From assembly GCA_001584585.1 (NCBI GenBank), contig LSYV01000010.1, forward strand, positions 846,868-856,868: a stretch of 10,001 nt of DNA, written 5' to 3'. How positions within the stretch are numbered: position 1 is the stretch's first letter; every line of letters starts with the position of its first letter. Positions 1-6,409 of the stretch are shown piece after piece. Made by a program: the position numbers and the translations under genes. The notes beneath the pieces are model-generated. The model saw only the letters and a program-made list of their open reading frames with translations, was not told the DNA's origin and did not search any database. Origin of the DNA: Gonium pectorale (Eukaryota > Chlorophyta > Chlorophyceae > Chlamydomonadales > Volvocaceae).

Positions 1-66
1 TTCCCCCTCTCGGCCCCCCTCTCAGCCCCCCCCCGCGGTACGCCCCGCCCCCCCCTCCACACACAC
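1..66 (-). other. GBP intron 7, partial
   Basis: The donor GTGTGTG follows exon 7; the rest is C-rich/G-rich simple sequence running off the window. Confidence 0.75.
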
Positions 67-3000
67 CTGCTGGTTGAGCGCCTCCACCATGCGCTCCACC
101 AGCCGGGCCAGCGCCGACCCGCTCAGAGCCGCGCCGTTGAGCGTCTTGGGCCGGGCTAGCGCCTGAGAGCGCGGGGCGGCAGGACGGGGCAGGTGGAGGG
201 TGGCTGGGTGGGACGGGGTGAAACGTGGGGCGTGCGGGGATTATGTGTAGGGGTTGGGTGGGTTGGTGCCGACATGGGCGGGGCAACGCGGGGCGCACGG
301 CCGGGGGGAAGCGCCGCGAGCCGTGGGGCGTTCGCGCCCTCCCTTTCAAGGTGACATCTTCTCCGCCCCAAAGAGCGCTGCCCCACCTCGACCGCGTTGG
401 TTGGATGCCAATGTGAAGCAACCGCTCGGCACTTGGCCAGAGTGCGCCCCTCTCCCTCCCCGTACTCCTCCCCGTCCACGTCCCCGTGCTAACATCCACG
501 CTACGGCCACCGTCCTAAGCTCCGGAAGGAGAGAAGGAGAGAGGTCACAGGACAGCGGGCTCCGGCTTGGTTGCTCACCCGCACCCCGCGCCAGCTATCA
601 CGCCCTGACTCCCCCCTTAACACAGCGCCGGGATGACACAAAGAGGGCAGATAGAGGGCGCCGAGGGCGGGCGCCACGGCTGGTTGCTCACCCGCACCAG
701 CTCCTGCAGCTGCCCCCGCTGCCGCACGTACTCGGGGTCCAGCTGCGAGTCGGGCAGCTCACACAGGCGCGTGCGGTCCAGGTGCGGCTGGCGGAGCGAG
801 AAGCCGGTGGAGTTGCGGGCGAGAGTGGCCAGGGAGGCGCGGACCTGGGGGGGCCGGGGGGAGGGGTGCGCGGCGGGGAGGGGCGGCGGGAGAACGTGAG
901 CTGAGGAGGGGGGGCCCAGGAGCATGGAGTGGACAGCCGGGGGTGGGGGAAGGTCAGACAACCTGGACCAGGGCAGCGTGTACTGGGGGAGGAAGGGCGG
1001 TGGAGTCCAGGGCCAGCCCGGTTGAGGGGGTTTCGGTAGGCGGCCACGGAGCAGGGGTATCTGGGGACGCTCGGGGGTTTCCTCAGCCCGTGGGCAAGCT
1101 GAGCGATGGCCGACCAGCAGCATACTGAAGGCGCGTCCATACACAGAGTAGCAAGGTTTGAACTGTGTGTCCCCTGGAGCAGGCGCGGCCCATGATGAAG
1201 CCGCCAAAGGTGATGGCGCAGAAGCTGAGAAAGCAAAGGTTTAGTCTAGATAAATAGAAAAAGAAACGGTGGGGGGCGTGGCATCGGGTCGCCCAGCACG
1301 GGTGGCGGCCGGACCGTGCGGGGGGCGCAGGCGGGCGGGGCTCGGCGGGGCGCGGCTGGGGATGGACAGCGGCAGAGCGCTCGCGCGACCACGCGCTCCG
1401 TCCCTGCTTCCGCTGCCTCCAAGGCGGGGAACAGCGCACCCACCCACGCACACTACCCGCACACCTCCCTCTCCCATCCCTTTCCACCCACCCGCACACC
1501 CCCTCCCCCCCCCGACCCGTTTCCCATTCCGTATTACCCCTCCCCCCCCACCTGGTTGAGCGCCTCCAGCCCGGGGTCGTGCTGCGGGTTGTCCACCGGC
1601 GCCAGCACGCCCCGCACCAGCTCGGCGGCGGACTGGCCGCGCAGGAAGTCGCGCTGGATGAGCCACAGCATGGAGCCCGGCTCGATGGAGCCGCCCGGGG
1701 AGCCGTCGCCGCCGCCGTCCGCCGGGGTGTGCCCCGCGCCCTGGGGAGCGGAAGGGGGGCGGCAGGGGCGGTGTGTGTGTTGGGGGGGGGGGCTAATGAG
1801 CAATTGTTGCAGGAGAGGGAAGAGGTGCAGGGGCGAGGAGGCCAGAAGTGTGTGTGTGTGGTGGGGTGTTATTTGTATACATGAGGGCGGGGGCGTGGGG
1901 TTGTGTTCTATATTCTCCAAAGAACTATGCGCGGGGGGCGGGGTATGTGGGGTTGTGTATGTGTAGGCGTGTTGCGGGGGCAGGGGGCAGGGCAGATGTT
2001 GAGACGAGGGCGAGCGGTTCGCGGGTGAGTGATTGGCGCCTTTCGGGGCAGAGGAGATGCGCAAAGGAGAGGGCAATATGCAGTATGCAGGCACGGTGGT
2101 GGGGATGAGCAACCGCGTGTAAGGGGCGATTGACGGGATCGACGACGACGATGCCGGTTGTTCCGCCGCCTGCCGGGGTGGTCTGGGCCAGGGTGGAGAG
2201 CACGGGGGCAGGGCGCGCGAGCGGTGCAGAGCGCGCACGTCAGCCCCTCACTCCACCACCGATGCCACCTGCCCCCGTCCCCACACCCATTCCCACACAG
2301 CCTCTCCCTCCGCATGCACACACACGGACGCACGTAGACTAGACTAAGCGCATCCCATCACGGCATTGCATAGGGTCACCCCAAAGAGAATTCTGGGCCG
2401 CATCGGGGGCTACGGTGGTGGTCGCCGCCGAACTAACATGCAGGGACATCACCCCTTCGACTGCTGGGTCCTACACCGACGCCATCACTGTCGCGCTTAC
2501 GCTCGTCGTATGCGTTTTCCTTTTCAACACTTAGGTGTGCAGCATCTCATCAGCTCAGACGAACAGAGGAGCAGCACTGCGGCGGGTTTTGCAGGGCAGC
2601 TGCAGTTGCTTAGGGCTGCAGGCTGCCCCTTGGGTTGAGCAAGGGGTAACAGCGGTCCCCCCACACCCCTCGCCTCGCGGTGTTGAGGCGGTCTCGCGTT
2701 GGTGCGGGTAGCGCCCCTGGCCAGCGTCGGCCCGGAGATGTAACCACACAAAGGGACGCACGCACGCACGCACACACACGCACACCCGCGCGCGGCTCGC
2801 GCTCACCTGCTCCCCGTCGAAGAAGCCCTGCGCCAGCTCCACCGCGAAGGACAGCTTGGCCACGTCCGACTCGCGGATGGTCTCGGGCAGGTTGTACACC
2901 AGCAGCGAGGACAGCAGCGCGGAGAGCGCAAAGATGCGGTCGTCGTACGAGTTGGCCTTGCCCGTGGACTCGAAGCCCTCCGTGTCCACAAACAGCAGCT

Positions 3001-5924
3001 GAGAGGGCAGCGGCGGAGGGGGGTTGCTTGAGGGGGGTGCACAGACAGGGCGGCAAGGAATGGGGGGTGCGCAGGGCTGTCAGGATGTGTGTGTGTGTGT
3101 GTTGCCTGTGTTACGTATGCGTGACCGAGTGCAGAATACAGGTGTTGCCTGTGTGTTCTATGGAATCTAAACAGATCTATGCATGACAGTGTGAGAGTGT
3201 TGCCTGTGTCTGTGTGTGTGTTCAGGGGATGCTGGTGGATGGGAGTGGCATGGACGCACGGCAGCAGGAGGCGATCAGAGGTTGCGGTTGCGGTCTCAAA
3301 AGGAGTAGGGGAGAGGGCCGGGCCGGGCCGGGCCGGGCCGGGAAGTTTTGATAGAGCGCGCCTGTGTTCGTGTCCGCCCCGAGCCTTCGCGCCCCAATGG
3401 CCCAGCTATGGGGCTACCCCGCCGTACAGCCACAGAGTACGGGGCCGGTGCAGCACCCTCCACGCTCAGCCTACGGTGGCCCCATGCACGCGTGGCCAGT
3501 CCCAACAAACGACACCGCACCAGCTCCGGGCTTTGCTTTTCCACCGCGCCCCCCCGCCTGCCTCCGCACGGCAAGGACAGACAGGCAATACACAAGCCTG
3601 CCTGCCTGGCCCTTTCCTGCTCTCCCCTCACCCCATTTTCTCCGCTGCCCCCGTCCCGCCCTGACCGCCCGCCCGTCACTGCGTACCGTGGTGTTGTCCG
3701 CAGGGCCGTCCCCCTCCGCCGCCCCCGCCGGTGCGCGGCGCGGCACGGGCGTTCCCCACAGCCATATGCCCTTGGTCTCCGTGGAGCGAGTGTGGCCCAC
3801 GCCGAAGCCGCGGTCTGGCCGGGGGGGAGGGGGGGTCCTAGCCGGGTTGGGAGGGTGGCTAGCTAAGGAGTGCCAGGCCGGGGCGATGCGTTGCGGGGTA
3901 GTTGAGGGCAGGACGAGTGAGGGTAGCGGGGGCAGACCAGGCGAGACCCTCCTTCAGTGACTAGCCTAAGTCTCCTGGTGCGGACCCGAAAGATCCGAAA
4001 ACGAGGGACAAGTCCGCGACCGTGTCCCTCAGTACACCTGCATGGCCCTGGACCCTGGTCACGGGGTGAGGGGCCCGACAACATGATAGCGCCCGTCCCC
4101 GTCCCCCAGCCGCCTCTTGGCCCTGGGGTTGGGCTTGGGGTTGGGAAAGGGCGGTCCGCTGCGGCGGCTGCCGGGCCAGATCGACACGTGGCGCTGCCCG
4201 CCGCCGGCGCTGAACTCCGCCAGCGCTGCCCTCGCCGGGGTGGGCTTCAGCGGCGGTCCGGGGGACATGACGGAAACCAGGCCTGCGGTGTTCCTGCAAC
4301 CGCGCGCCCCGCCCTGCCCCGCCCAGTCCAGCCCCGCCCAGTCCAGCCCCGCCCCGCCCTGCCCCGCCCAGTCCAGCCCCGCCCAGTCCAGCCCCGCCCA
4401 GTCCAGCCCTCGCCGCTCGCGTTATCTCCCAGCTCCTGGCTGTCCTGTGCCCGGTCACGTCGACCGGGCTGGGGAGCTGTATGAAGGTACGGCTGGGAGC
4501 CTGGGACGGGACAGGGCTGCCACGCTGCTCCTCGCGCCCCGCCCTGGCGGATAGGCCCTGGCCCGGCCCCGCCTGGCCCGGCCCCGCCTGGCCCCGTCCC
4601 GCCTGGCCCGGCCCCGCCTGGCCCCGTCCCGCCTGGGCCGGCTCCCACGCAGTTCAATGCAATGCAGTGCGGTGCAGTGCAGTGGGGTCCTGTCCGCCAG
4701 CAGCGTCCGGGCTGCCCCACGCCGGCACGGGGTGCTCCCCTGCCGCCAGTGGGCAGCGCAGCGGCAGCGGCAGAGCGGGGCCAGCGGGCAAGGCCCGTTG
4801 CTCGGCCCGTCGCTGCAGGGCTCCAGCCGCAGGCCCGTCCGGCCGCTGGCAGGGCGGGGGCTTTGTGTAGGGGCAGGCGGGGGCAGCCCCTGCCCGCGTG
4901 CGCCAGGAACTCGTTGCCAGAAGCCGGGGCTGTGCTGTCCGCCCCGACGACGACTGCGCATGGCCAGCCACCCGCCCGCCCGCCCGCGACCGCGCGCCGC
5001 GCGCCACGCCGGCAGCAGTGGAAGACGCGGCGCCGCGGCAGGGGCGGCGCAAGCAAGACACTACGAGTAGCACCCCTGCCGCACCACCCTCTCCGCCACC
5101 ACCCTGCCCTCCATGCGCCCTGGTCCACAGCCCTCACGCGCCGGCGTACAGATAGCCGCCGTGGCCCCAGGACGCTCCCACCGTTCCCTCCCAGCCCCGC
5201 CCTCCCCCCATTTGTCCCTCCCGACTCCCCTCCCGCGCTCCCCCCCACCCACCGCACGGCACCCCCAGCAGCTGGTTAAGCGTGAAGCTCTTTCCGCTAC
5301 GGTACGGCCCAATCACCACCACGGGCGCCAGCGGGCCGGGCAGGCTGCGCAGCAGAGCCAGCCCCTCCTGAGACACCGCCAGCTGTGAGCGCCCCTCCAC
5401 GGGTTGGACCAGAGGCACCCTGGGGGAAAGGGGCAGGGCAGGGGTTGTGGGGCTGGGGGGAGGGGATTGAAGATGGGCAACGGGTCGCAACGCGCGACGT
5501 CGACCCGCAAGAGGGGGAGGGGAGGGGAGGTGGGAGGCAGGGGTCAGAAGAGGGCGGGCCTTTTCTGCAGGTTGGGCCCACGGCAGCCCAGGGAGGATAG
5601 GGAGGAGGGTCGACGCGGTGTTGTGGAAGCAGGAGGAGGAGGTCGCGCGGGCCAGGTTGGAGAGAAGAGGTAAAGTGTGGGAGAGCAGGAAGAGTCTGGA
5701 GACGCGAAGGTCGCAGGGGGTTGAGGGGGTATGGGGTGGGATGGGGCGTGTCTCTCTTTTGCGCGGGTCGTATCAAGGTTCTGCTGTATCACCCTCGCGG
5801 CGCATGGGCGTTGTCGCACTCACGGTCGCTCTTCGTAAGCCCATGCATAGCTCCACGTGAGGATCACTGTCACCGCAATAGTAAAGGAGCTCCGGCGGCT
5901 TTGAAGAGCGAACTGCCAAGCCAT
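1..5924 (-). CDS. Guanylate-binding protein (GBP/GB1 GTPase) with signal peptide, 3'-truncated by window edge
   Basis: This is a large dynamin-like GTPase of the guanylate-binding protein family, which hydrolyses GTP and usually remodels or binds membranes. I assembled seven exons: 5824-5924, 5253-5419, 3687-3814, 2807-2998, 1552-1740, 692-844 and 67-162. All junctions are GT-AG and frame-compatible, giving 342 residues before the window edge. Visible motifs are a signal peptide (1-29), the P-loop GPYRSGKS (71-78), the switch I block HTRSTETKGIWLW (97-109), the G3 motif DTEG (137-140), the core YDDRIFALSALLSSLLVYN, and WLIQRDF (222-228) at the GBP base-recognition position. Exons 6-7 reach the end of the GTPase domain (LARNSTGF, ALARPKTLNG). 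The helical C-terminal region lies beyond base 1. Compared with animal GBPs there is an Ala/Gly/Pro-rich insertion before G3 and a Gly-rich one before WLIQRDF. The family call is firm; the substrate membrane and biological role are unknown. Confidence 0.94.
67..162 (-). CDS. GBP exon 7 (last exon in window)
   Basis: The acceptor is CTCTCAG at 163-169 and the donor is GTGTGTG at 66. It has 32 codons (residues 311-342), phase 0. ALARPKTLNGAALSG followed by LARLVERMVEALNQQ fits the KPK-NG-LTG...LVE-VEALN pattern at the start of the GBP helical region. The next exon lies outside the window. Confidence 0.92.
163..691 (-). other. GBP intron 6 (529 bases)
   Basis: The donor is GTGAGCAA and the acceptor CTCTCAG. 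It contains a second copy of the exon 6 donor sequence at 568-585. I see nothing else in it. Confidence 0.83.
692..844 (-). CDS. GBP exon 6
   Basis: The acceptor is CCCCCAG above 844 and the donor is GTGAGCAA at 691. It has 51 codons (residues 260-310), phase 0 at both ends. The sequence VRASLATLARNSTGF and then QPHLDRTRLCELPD, as I recall, resembles the late GTPase-domain segment of plant and algal GBPs. N270-S-T is a second glycosylation sequon. Confidence 0.92.
845..1551 (-). other. GBP intron 5 (707 bases)
   Basis: The donor is GTGGGG and the acceptor CCCCCAG. An AT-richer patch at about 1228-1268 gives, on the minus strand, a pyrimidine tract ending TTTCTCAG at 1225, an acceptor-like site inside the intron. 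No homologous GBP residues follow it. Confidence 0.83.
1552..1740 (-). CDS. GBP exon 5: base-recognition region
   Basis: The acceptor is TCCCCAG at 1741-1747 and the donor is GTGGGG at 1551. The exon has 63 codons (residues 197-259). A Gly/Asp-rich linker of about 18 residues is followed by EPGSMLWLIQRDFLRG. The R226-D227 pair occupies the RD position of the TLRD motif of animal GBPs, with Q in place of the residue two before Asp. The exon ends LEALNQ. Confidence 0.93.
1771..1792. repeat. GT run followed by 11 G
   Basis: GTGTGTGTGT leads into TT... and an uninterrupted G tract. On the GBP strand this becomes a C-rich tract upstream of the exon 5 acceptor and may serve as part of its pyrimidine tract. 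Confidence 0.75.
2465..2540 (-). repeat. Dispersed ~75-base repeat, copy in GBP intron 4
   Basis: On the minus strand this reads GCACACCTAA, then the 60-base GT...AG core (2530 down to 2471), then GACCCA. It is in the sense orientation of the GBP gene, as the other copy is for ALG7. Substitutions relative to 7577-7650 fall at three core positions, and read in the open antisense frame they all change an amino acid, so there is no sign of coding constraint. Confidence 0.85.
2758..2792. repeat. ACGC/CA simple repeat near GBP exon 4 donor
   Basis: Four-base CGCA units pass into CA repeats about 15-50 bases inside intron 4, next to the exon 4 donor. Confidence 0.8.
2807..2998 (-). CDS. GBP exon 4: G3 motif and conserved core helix
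   Basis: The acceptor is CTCTCAG just above 2998 and the donor is GTGAGCG at 2806. Exactly 64 codons (residues 133-196) start LLFVDTEGFESTGKAN, so the G3 motif DTEG follows directly on exon 3. The next part, YDDRIFALSALLSSLLVYNLPETI, is the most conserved block of the GBP family. Both ends are phase 0. Confidence 0.96.
3080..3225. repeat. GT-rich tract with three GTGTTGCCTGTGT copies
   Basis: A GT dinucleotide run is followed by three copies of (G)TGTTGCCTGTGT near 3100, 3141 and 3197, separated by unrelated sequence. It lies in GBP intron 3. Confidence 0.7.
3315..3342. repeat. GGGCC pentamer array
   Basis: There are five tandem GGGCC units plus GGG, in GBP intron 3. Confidence 0.95.
3687..3814 (-). 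CDS. GBP exon 3: switch I region
   Basis: The acceptor is GGCCAG at 3815-3820 and the donor is GTACGC at 3686. It encodes the rest of Asp90 and residues 91-132. GHTRSTETKGIWLWG is the hallmark GBP switch I segment (T103-K-G-I-W). It is followed by an Ala/Gly/Pro-rich stretch of about 15 residues and then D-N-T-T at the exon end; N130-T-T is an N-glycosylation sequon. Confidence 0.95.
4003..4030. repeat. Small inverted repeat in GBP intron 2
   Basis: GAGGGACA (4003-4010) and TGTCCCTC (4023-4030) form a perfect 8-bp stem with a 12-base loop. Confidence 0.7.
4306..4410. repeat. 15-bp minisatellite, array 1
   Basis: The unit is CCCCGCCCAGTCCAG, with five perfect copies in runs of two and three. 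Each run is preceded by the 10-base variant CCCCGCCCTG, which suggests a higher-order duplication. It lies in GBP intron 2. Confidence 0.95.
4430..4479. repeat. Nested inverted repeat in GBP intron 2
   Basis: The inner stem GCCCGGTC (4449-4456) pairs perfectly with GACCGGGC (4462-4469) around a 5-base loop. The outer stem CAGCTCC (4430-4436) pairs with GGAGCTG (4473-4479). It sits between the two minisatellites. Confidence 0.8.
4562..4636. repeat. 15-bp minisatellite, array 2
   Basis: There are five adjacent 15-base units in the order A-A-B-A-B, where A is CCCGGCCCCGCCTGG and B is CCCCGTCCCGCCTGG. It lies in GBP intron 2, about 150 bases from array 1. Confidence 0.95.
4655..4684. repeat. Pentamer array (CAATG/CAGTG)
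   Basis: There are six 5-base units: CAATG, CAATG, CAGTG, CGGTG, CAGTG, CAGTG. The variants differ only by A/G changes. It lies in GBP intron 2, just beyond minisatellite array 2. Confidence 0.85.
5253..5419 (-). CDS. GBP exon 2: first beta strand and P-loop
   Basis: The acceptor is CCCCCAG at 5420-5426 and the donor GTGGGTG begins at 5252. Residues 35-89 begin VPLVQPVEG, the usual GBP entry strand, and include GPYRSGKSFTLNQLLGV, the GTP-binding P-loop (K77, S78). The final G combines with AC of exon 3 to make Asp90, which gives the expected continuation LLGVPCDRGFGVGHT. Confidence 0.95.
5420..5823 (-). other. GBP intron 1 (404 bases)
   Basis: The donor is GTGAGTG and the acceptor CCCCCAG. 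On the minus strand the sequence is pyrimidine-rich in its last part. I found no further exon, repeat array or RNA gene in it. Confidence 0.8.
5824..5924 (-). CDS. GBP exon 1: start codon and signal peptide
   Basis: ATG is at 5924-5922, and an in-frame TAA lies upstream with no other in-frame ATG between. The exon encodes 33 residues plus two bases: a basic n-region (R10, R11), a hydrophobic core (FTIAVTVILTW, 14-24) and an A-W-A cleavage box at 27-29, so cleavage is likely before Y30. It ends ...CGACC at a GTGAGTG donor. The leftover CC joins the first G of exon 2 to make Pro34, so the phase fits exactly. This exon rests on splice logic and signal-peptide shape, not on homology; cDNA would settle it. 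Confidence 0.83.
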
Positions 5925-5949
5925 CGGCTCCCCCACACCGATACCAGGG

Positions 5950-5991
5950 CTATGCCAGAAGCTGATCTGCTGTTACATCTAATCCTGGCAT
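5950..5991 (-). other. Upstream ORF in the GBP leader
   Basis: ATG at 5991-5989 is followed by 12 more sense codons and a TAG at 5952-5950, ending 25 bases before the GBP ATG. If transcription starts near 6018, this uORF lies in the 5'UTR. A 4-codon uORF (5994-6008) precedes it. Their effect is not known. Confidence 0.3.
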
Positions 5992-6041
5992 CTTTAGTGG
6001 CGCCTCATGGAGGTGCGCCTTCTTGAGATGTTGCTTGGAGC

Positions 6042-6048
6042 GTTTATA
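6042..6048 (-). promoter_or_regulatory. TATA-like box for the GBP gene
   Basis: TATAAAC on the minus strand begins 124 bases before the GBP ATG. A start site about 30 bases downstream would give a 5'UTR of roughly 90-100 bases. The motif is short and no start site is mapped; the complement also reads TTTATAA on the plus strand. Confidence 0.4.
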
Positions 6049-6304
6049 ACAGTGTGGGTTCAATCGTCAATGCGTACGCAATTGTAAAGTAAATGTGATT
6101 GTTGCCAATGATTCGGCTATCGCAAATGTATGCTGGAGCGTAGAGGCGACTCTTTTGCACGGCGCAACTGTACCCACCCAGGCACACGACCCAAACGAAA
6201 ATCGTGCCTATGTGTTCTTTTCGCTATACAGCGTTACAACACTGCTACTCCTTGCAATGAAGACGTTACCTTGAGCGCGAAAACAACGTGAGGTGTCCCT
6301 ACGT

Positions 6305-6409
6305 ATGAAATGTCGCGACTCGCTCAGCTCGCGCTTTTGGGCATCCTGGGGTTTGGATTGCCGGCCTGGGCGTTTACCCAGATTGAGGACCTGCGCGCTC
6401 AGCAGCTGA
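6305..6409 (+). other. Upstream ORF overlapping the ALG7 start
   Basis: An ATG 5 bases upstream of the ALG7 ATG, in another frame, opens a 34-codon ORF that ends with TGA at 6407-6409, 100 bases into ALG7. Its start context has C at -3, while the ALG7 ATG has G at -3, so leaky scanning to the second AUG is plausible. A 5-codon uORF (6257-6274) lies just upstream. Whether these lie in the mRNA depends on an unmapped start site. Confidence 0.5.

Larger units (their letters stand above)
1741..2806 (-). other. GBP intron 4 (1066 bases), with dispersed repeat copy
   Basis: The donor is GTGAGCG and the acceptor TCCCCAG, preceded by an 11-base C run. It contains GT/GC-rich simple sequence (about 1770-1970 and 2758-2792) and one copy of the dispersed repeat at 2465-2540. 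The segment around 2340-2640 is less GC-rich than the rest and may be a larger insertion, but I could not define its ends. Confidence 0.85.
2999..3686 (-). other. GBP intron 3 (688 bases)
   Basis: The donor is GTACGC and the acceptor CTCTCAG. It holds a GT-rich low-complexity tract (about 3080-3225) and a GGGCC pentamer array (3315-3342). I see no coding signal. Confidence 0.85.
3815..5252 (-). other. GBP intron 2 (1438 bases), repeat-rich
   Basis: The donor is GTGGGTG and the acceptor GGCCAG. It contains two 15-bp minisatellites, a pentamer array, and two hairpins (4003-4030 and 4430-4479). Long open frames exist on both strands because of the GC-rich repeats, but none resembles a protein I know, and exons 2 and 3 join perfectly without them. 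Confidence 0.85.
5925..6309. promoter_or_regulatory. Shared divergent promoter region, GBP / ALG7
   Basis: The two start codons point away from each other and are 385 bases apart, so both promoters and 5'UTRs must fit here unless a 5'UTR intron exists. The segment is clearly less GC-rich than the flanking genes. It holds a TATA-like box for the GBP, a CCAAT at 6105-6109, and GCGCGAAA at 6275-6282, which resembles an E2F-type site and may be chance. I saw no clear TATA box for ALG7. Several short upstream ORFs are present on both strands. Confidence 0.7.

Noticed and set aside
2366..2638. Shared peptide RAYARRMRFPFQH in two open frames (also near 7600, antisense)
   Set aside because: It is only the antisense translation of the dispersed repeat. 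The three substitutions between copies all change residues and there is no gene context, so it is not a conserved protein.
3364..3960. 198-residue plus-strand open frame
   Set aside because: It is antisense to GBP exon 3 and introns 2-3, rich in Pro/Ala/Arg from GC-rich sequence, with no domain.
4306..4684. CRISPR-like array
   Set aside because: The units are directly adjacent 15-mers and 5-mers with no unique spacers; these are mini- and microsatellites in an intron.
4247..5257. 336-residue minus-strand open frame with five-residue Gly repeats
   Set aside because: It lies in GBP intron 2, is out of frame with exon 2, and its repeats come from the 15-bp minisatellites. Exons 2 and 3 join correctly without it.
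5854..5859. CACGTG G-box
   Set aside because: It lies within the signal-peptide coding exon, and a six-base palindrome is expected by chance.
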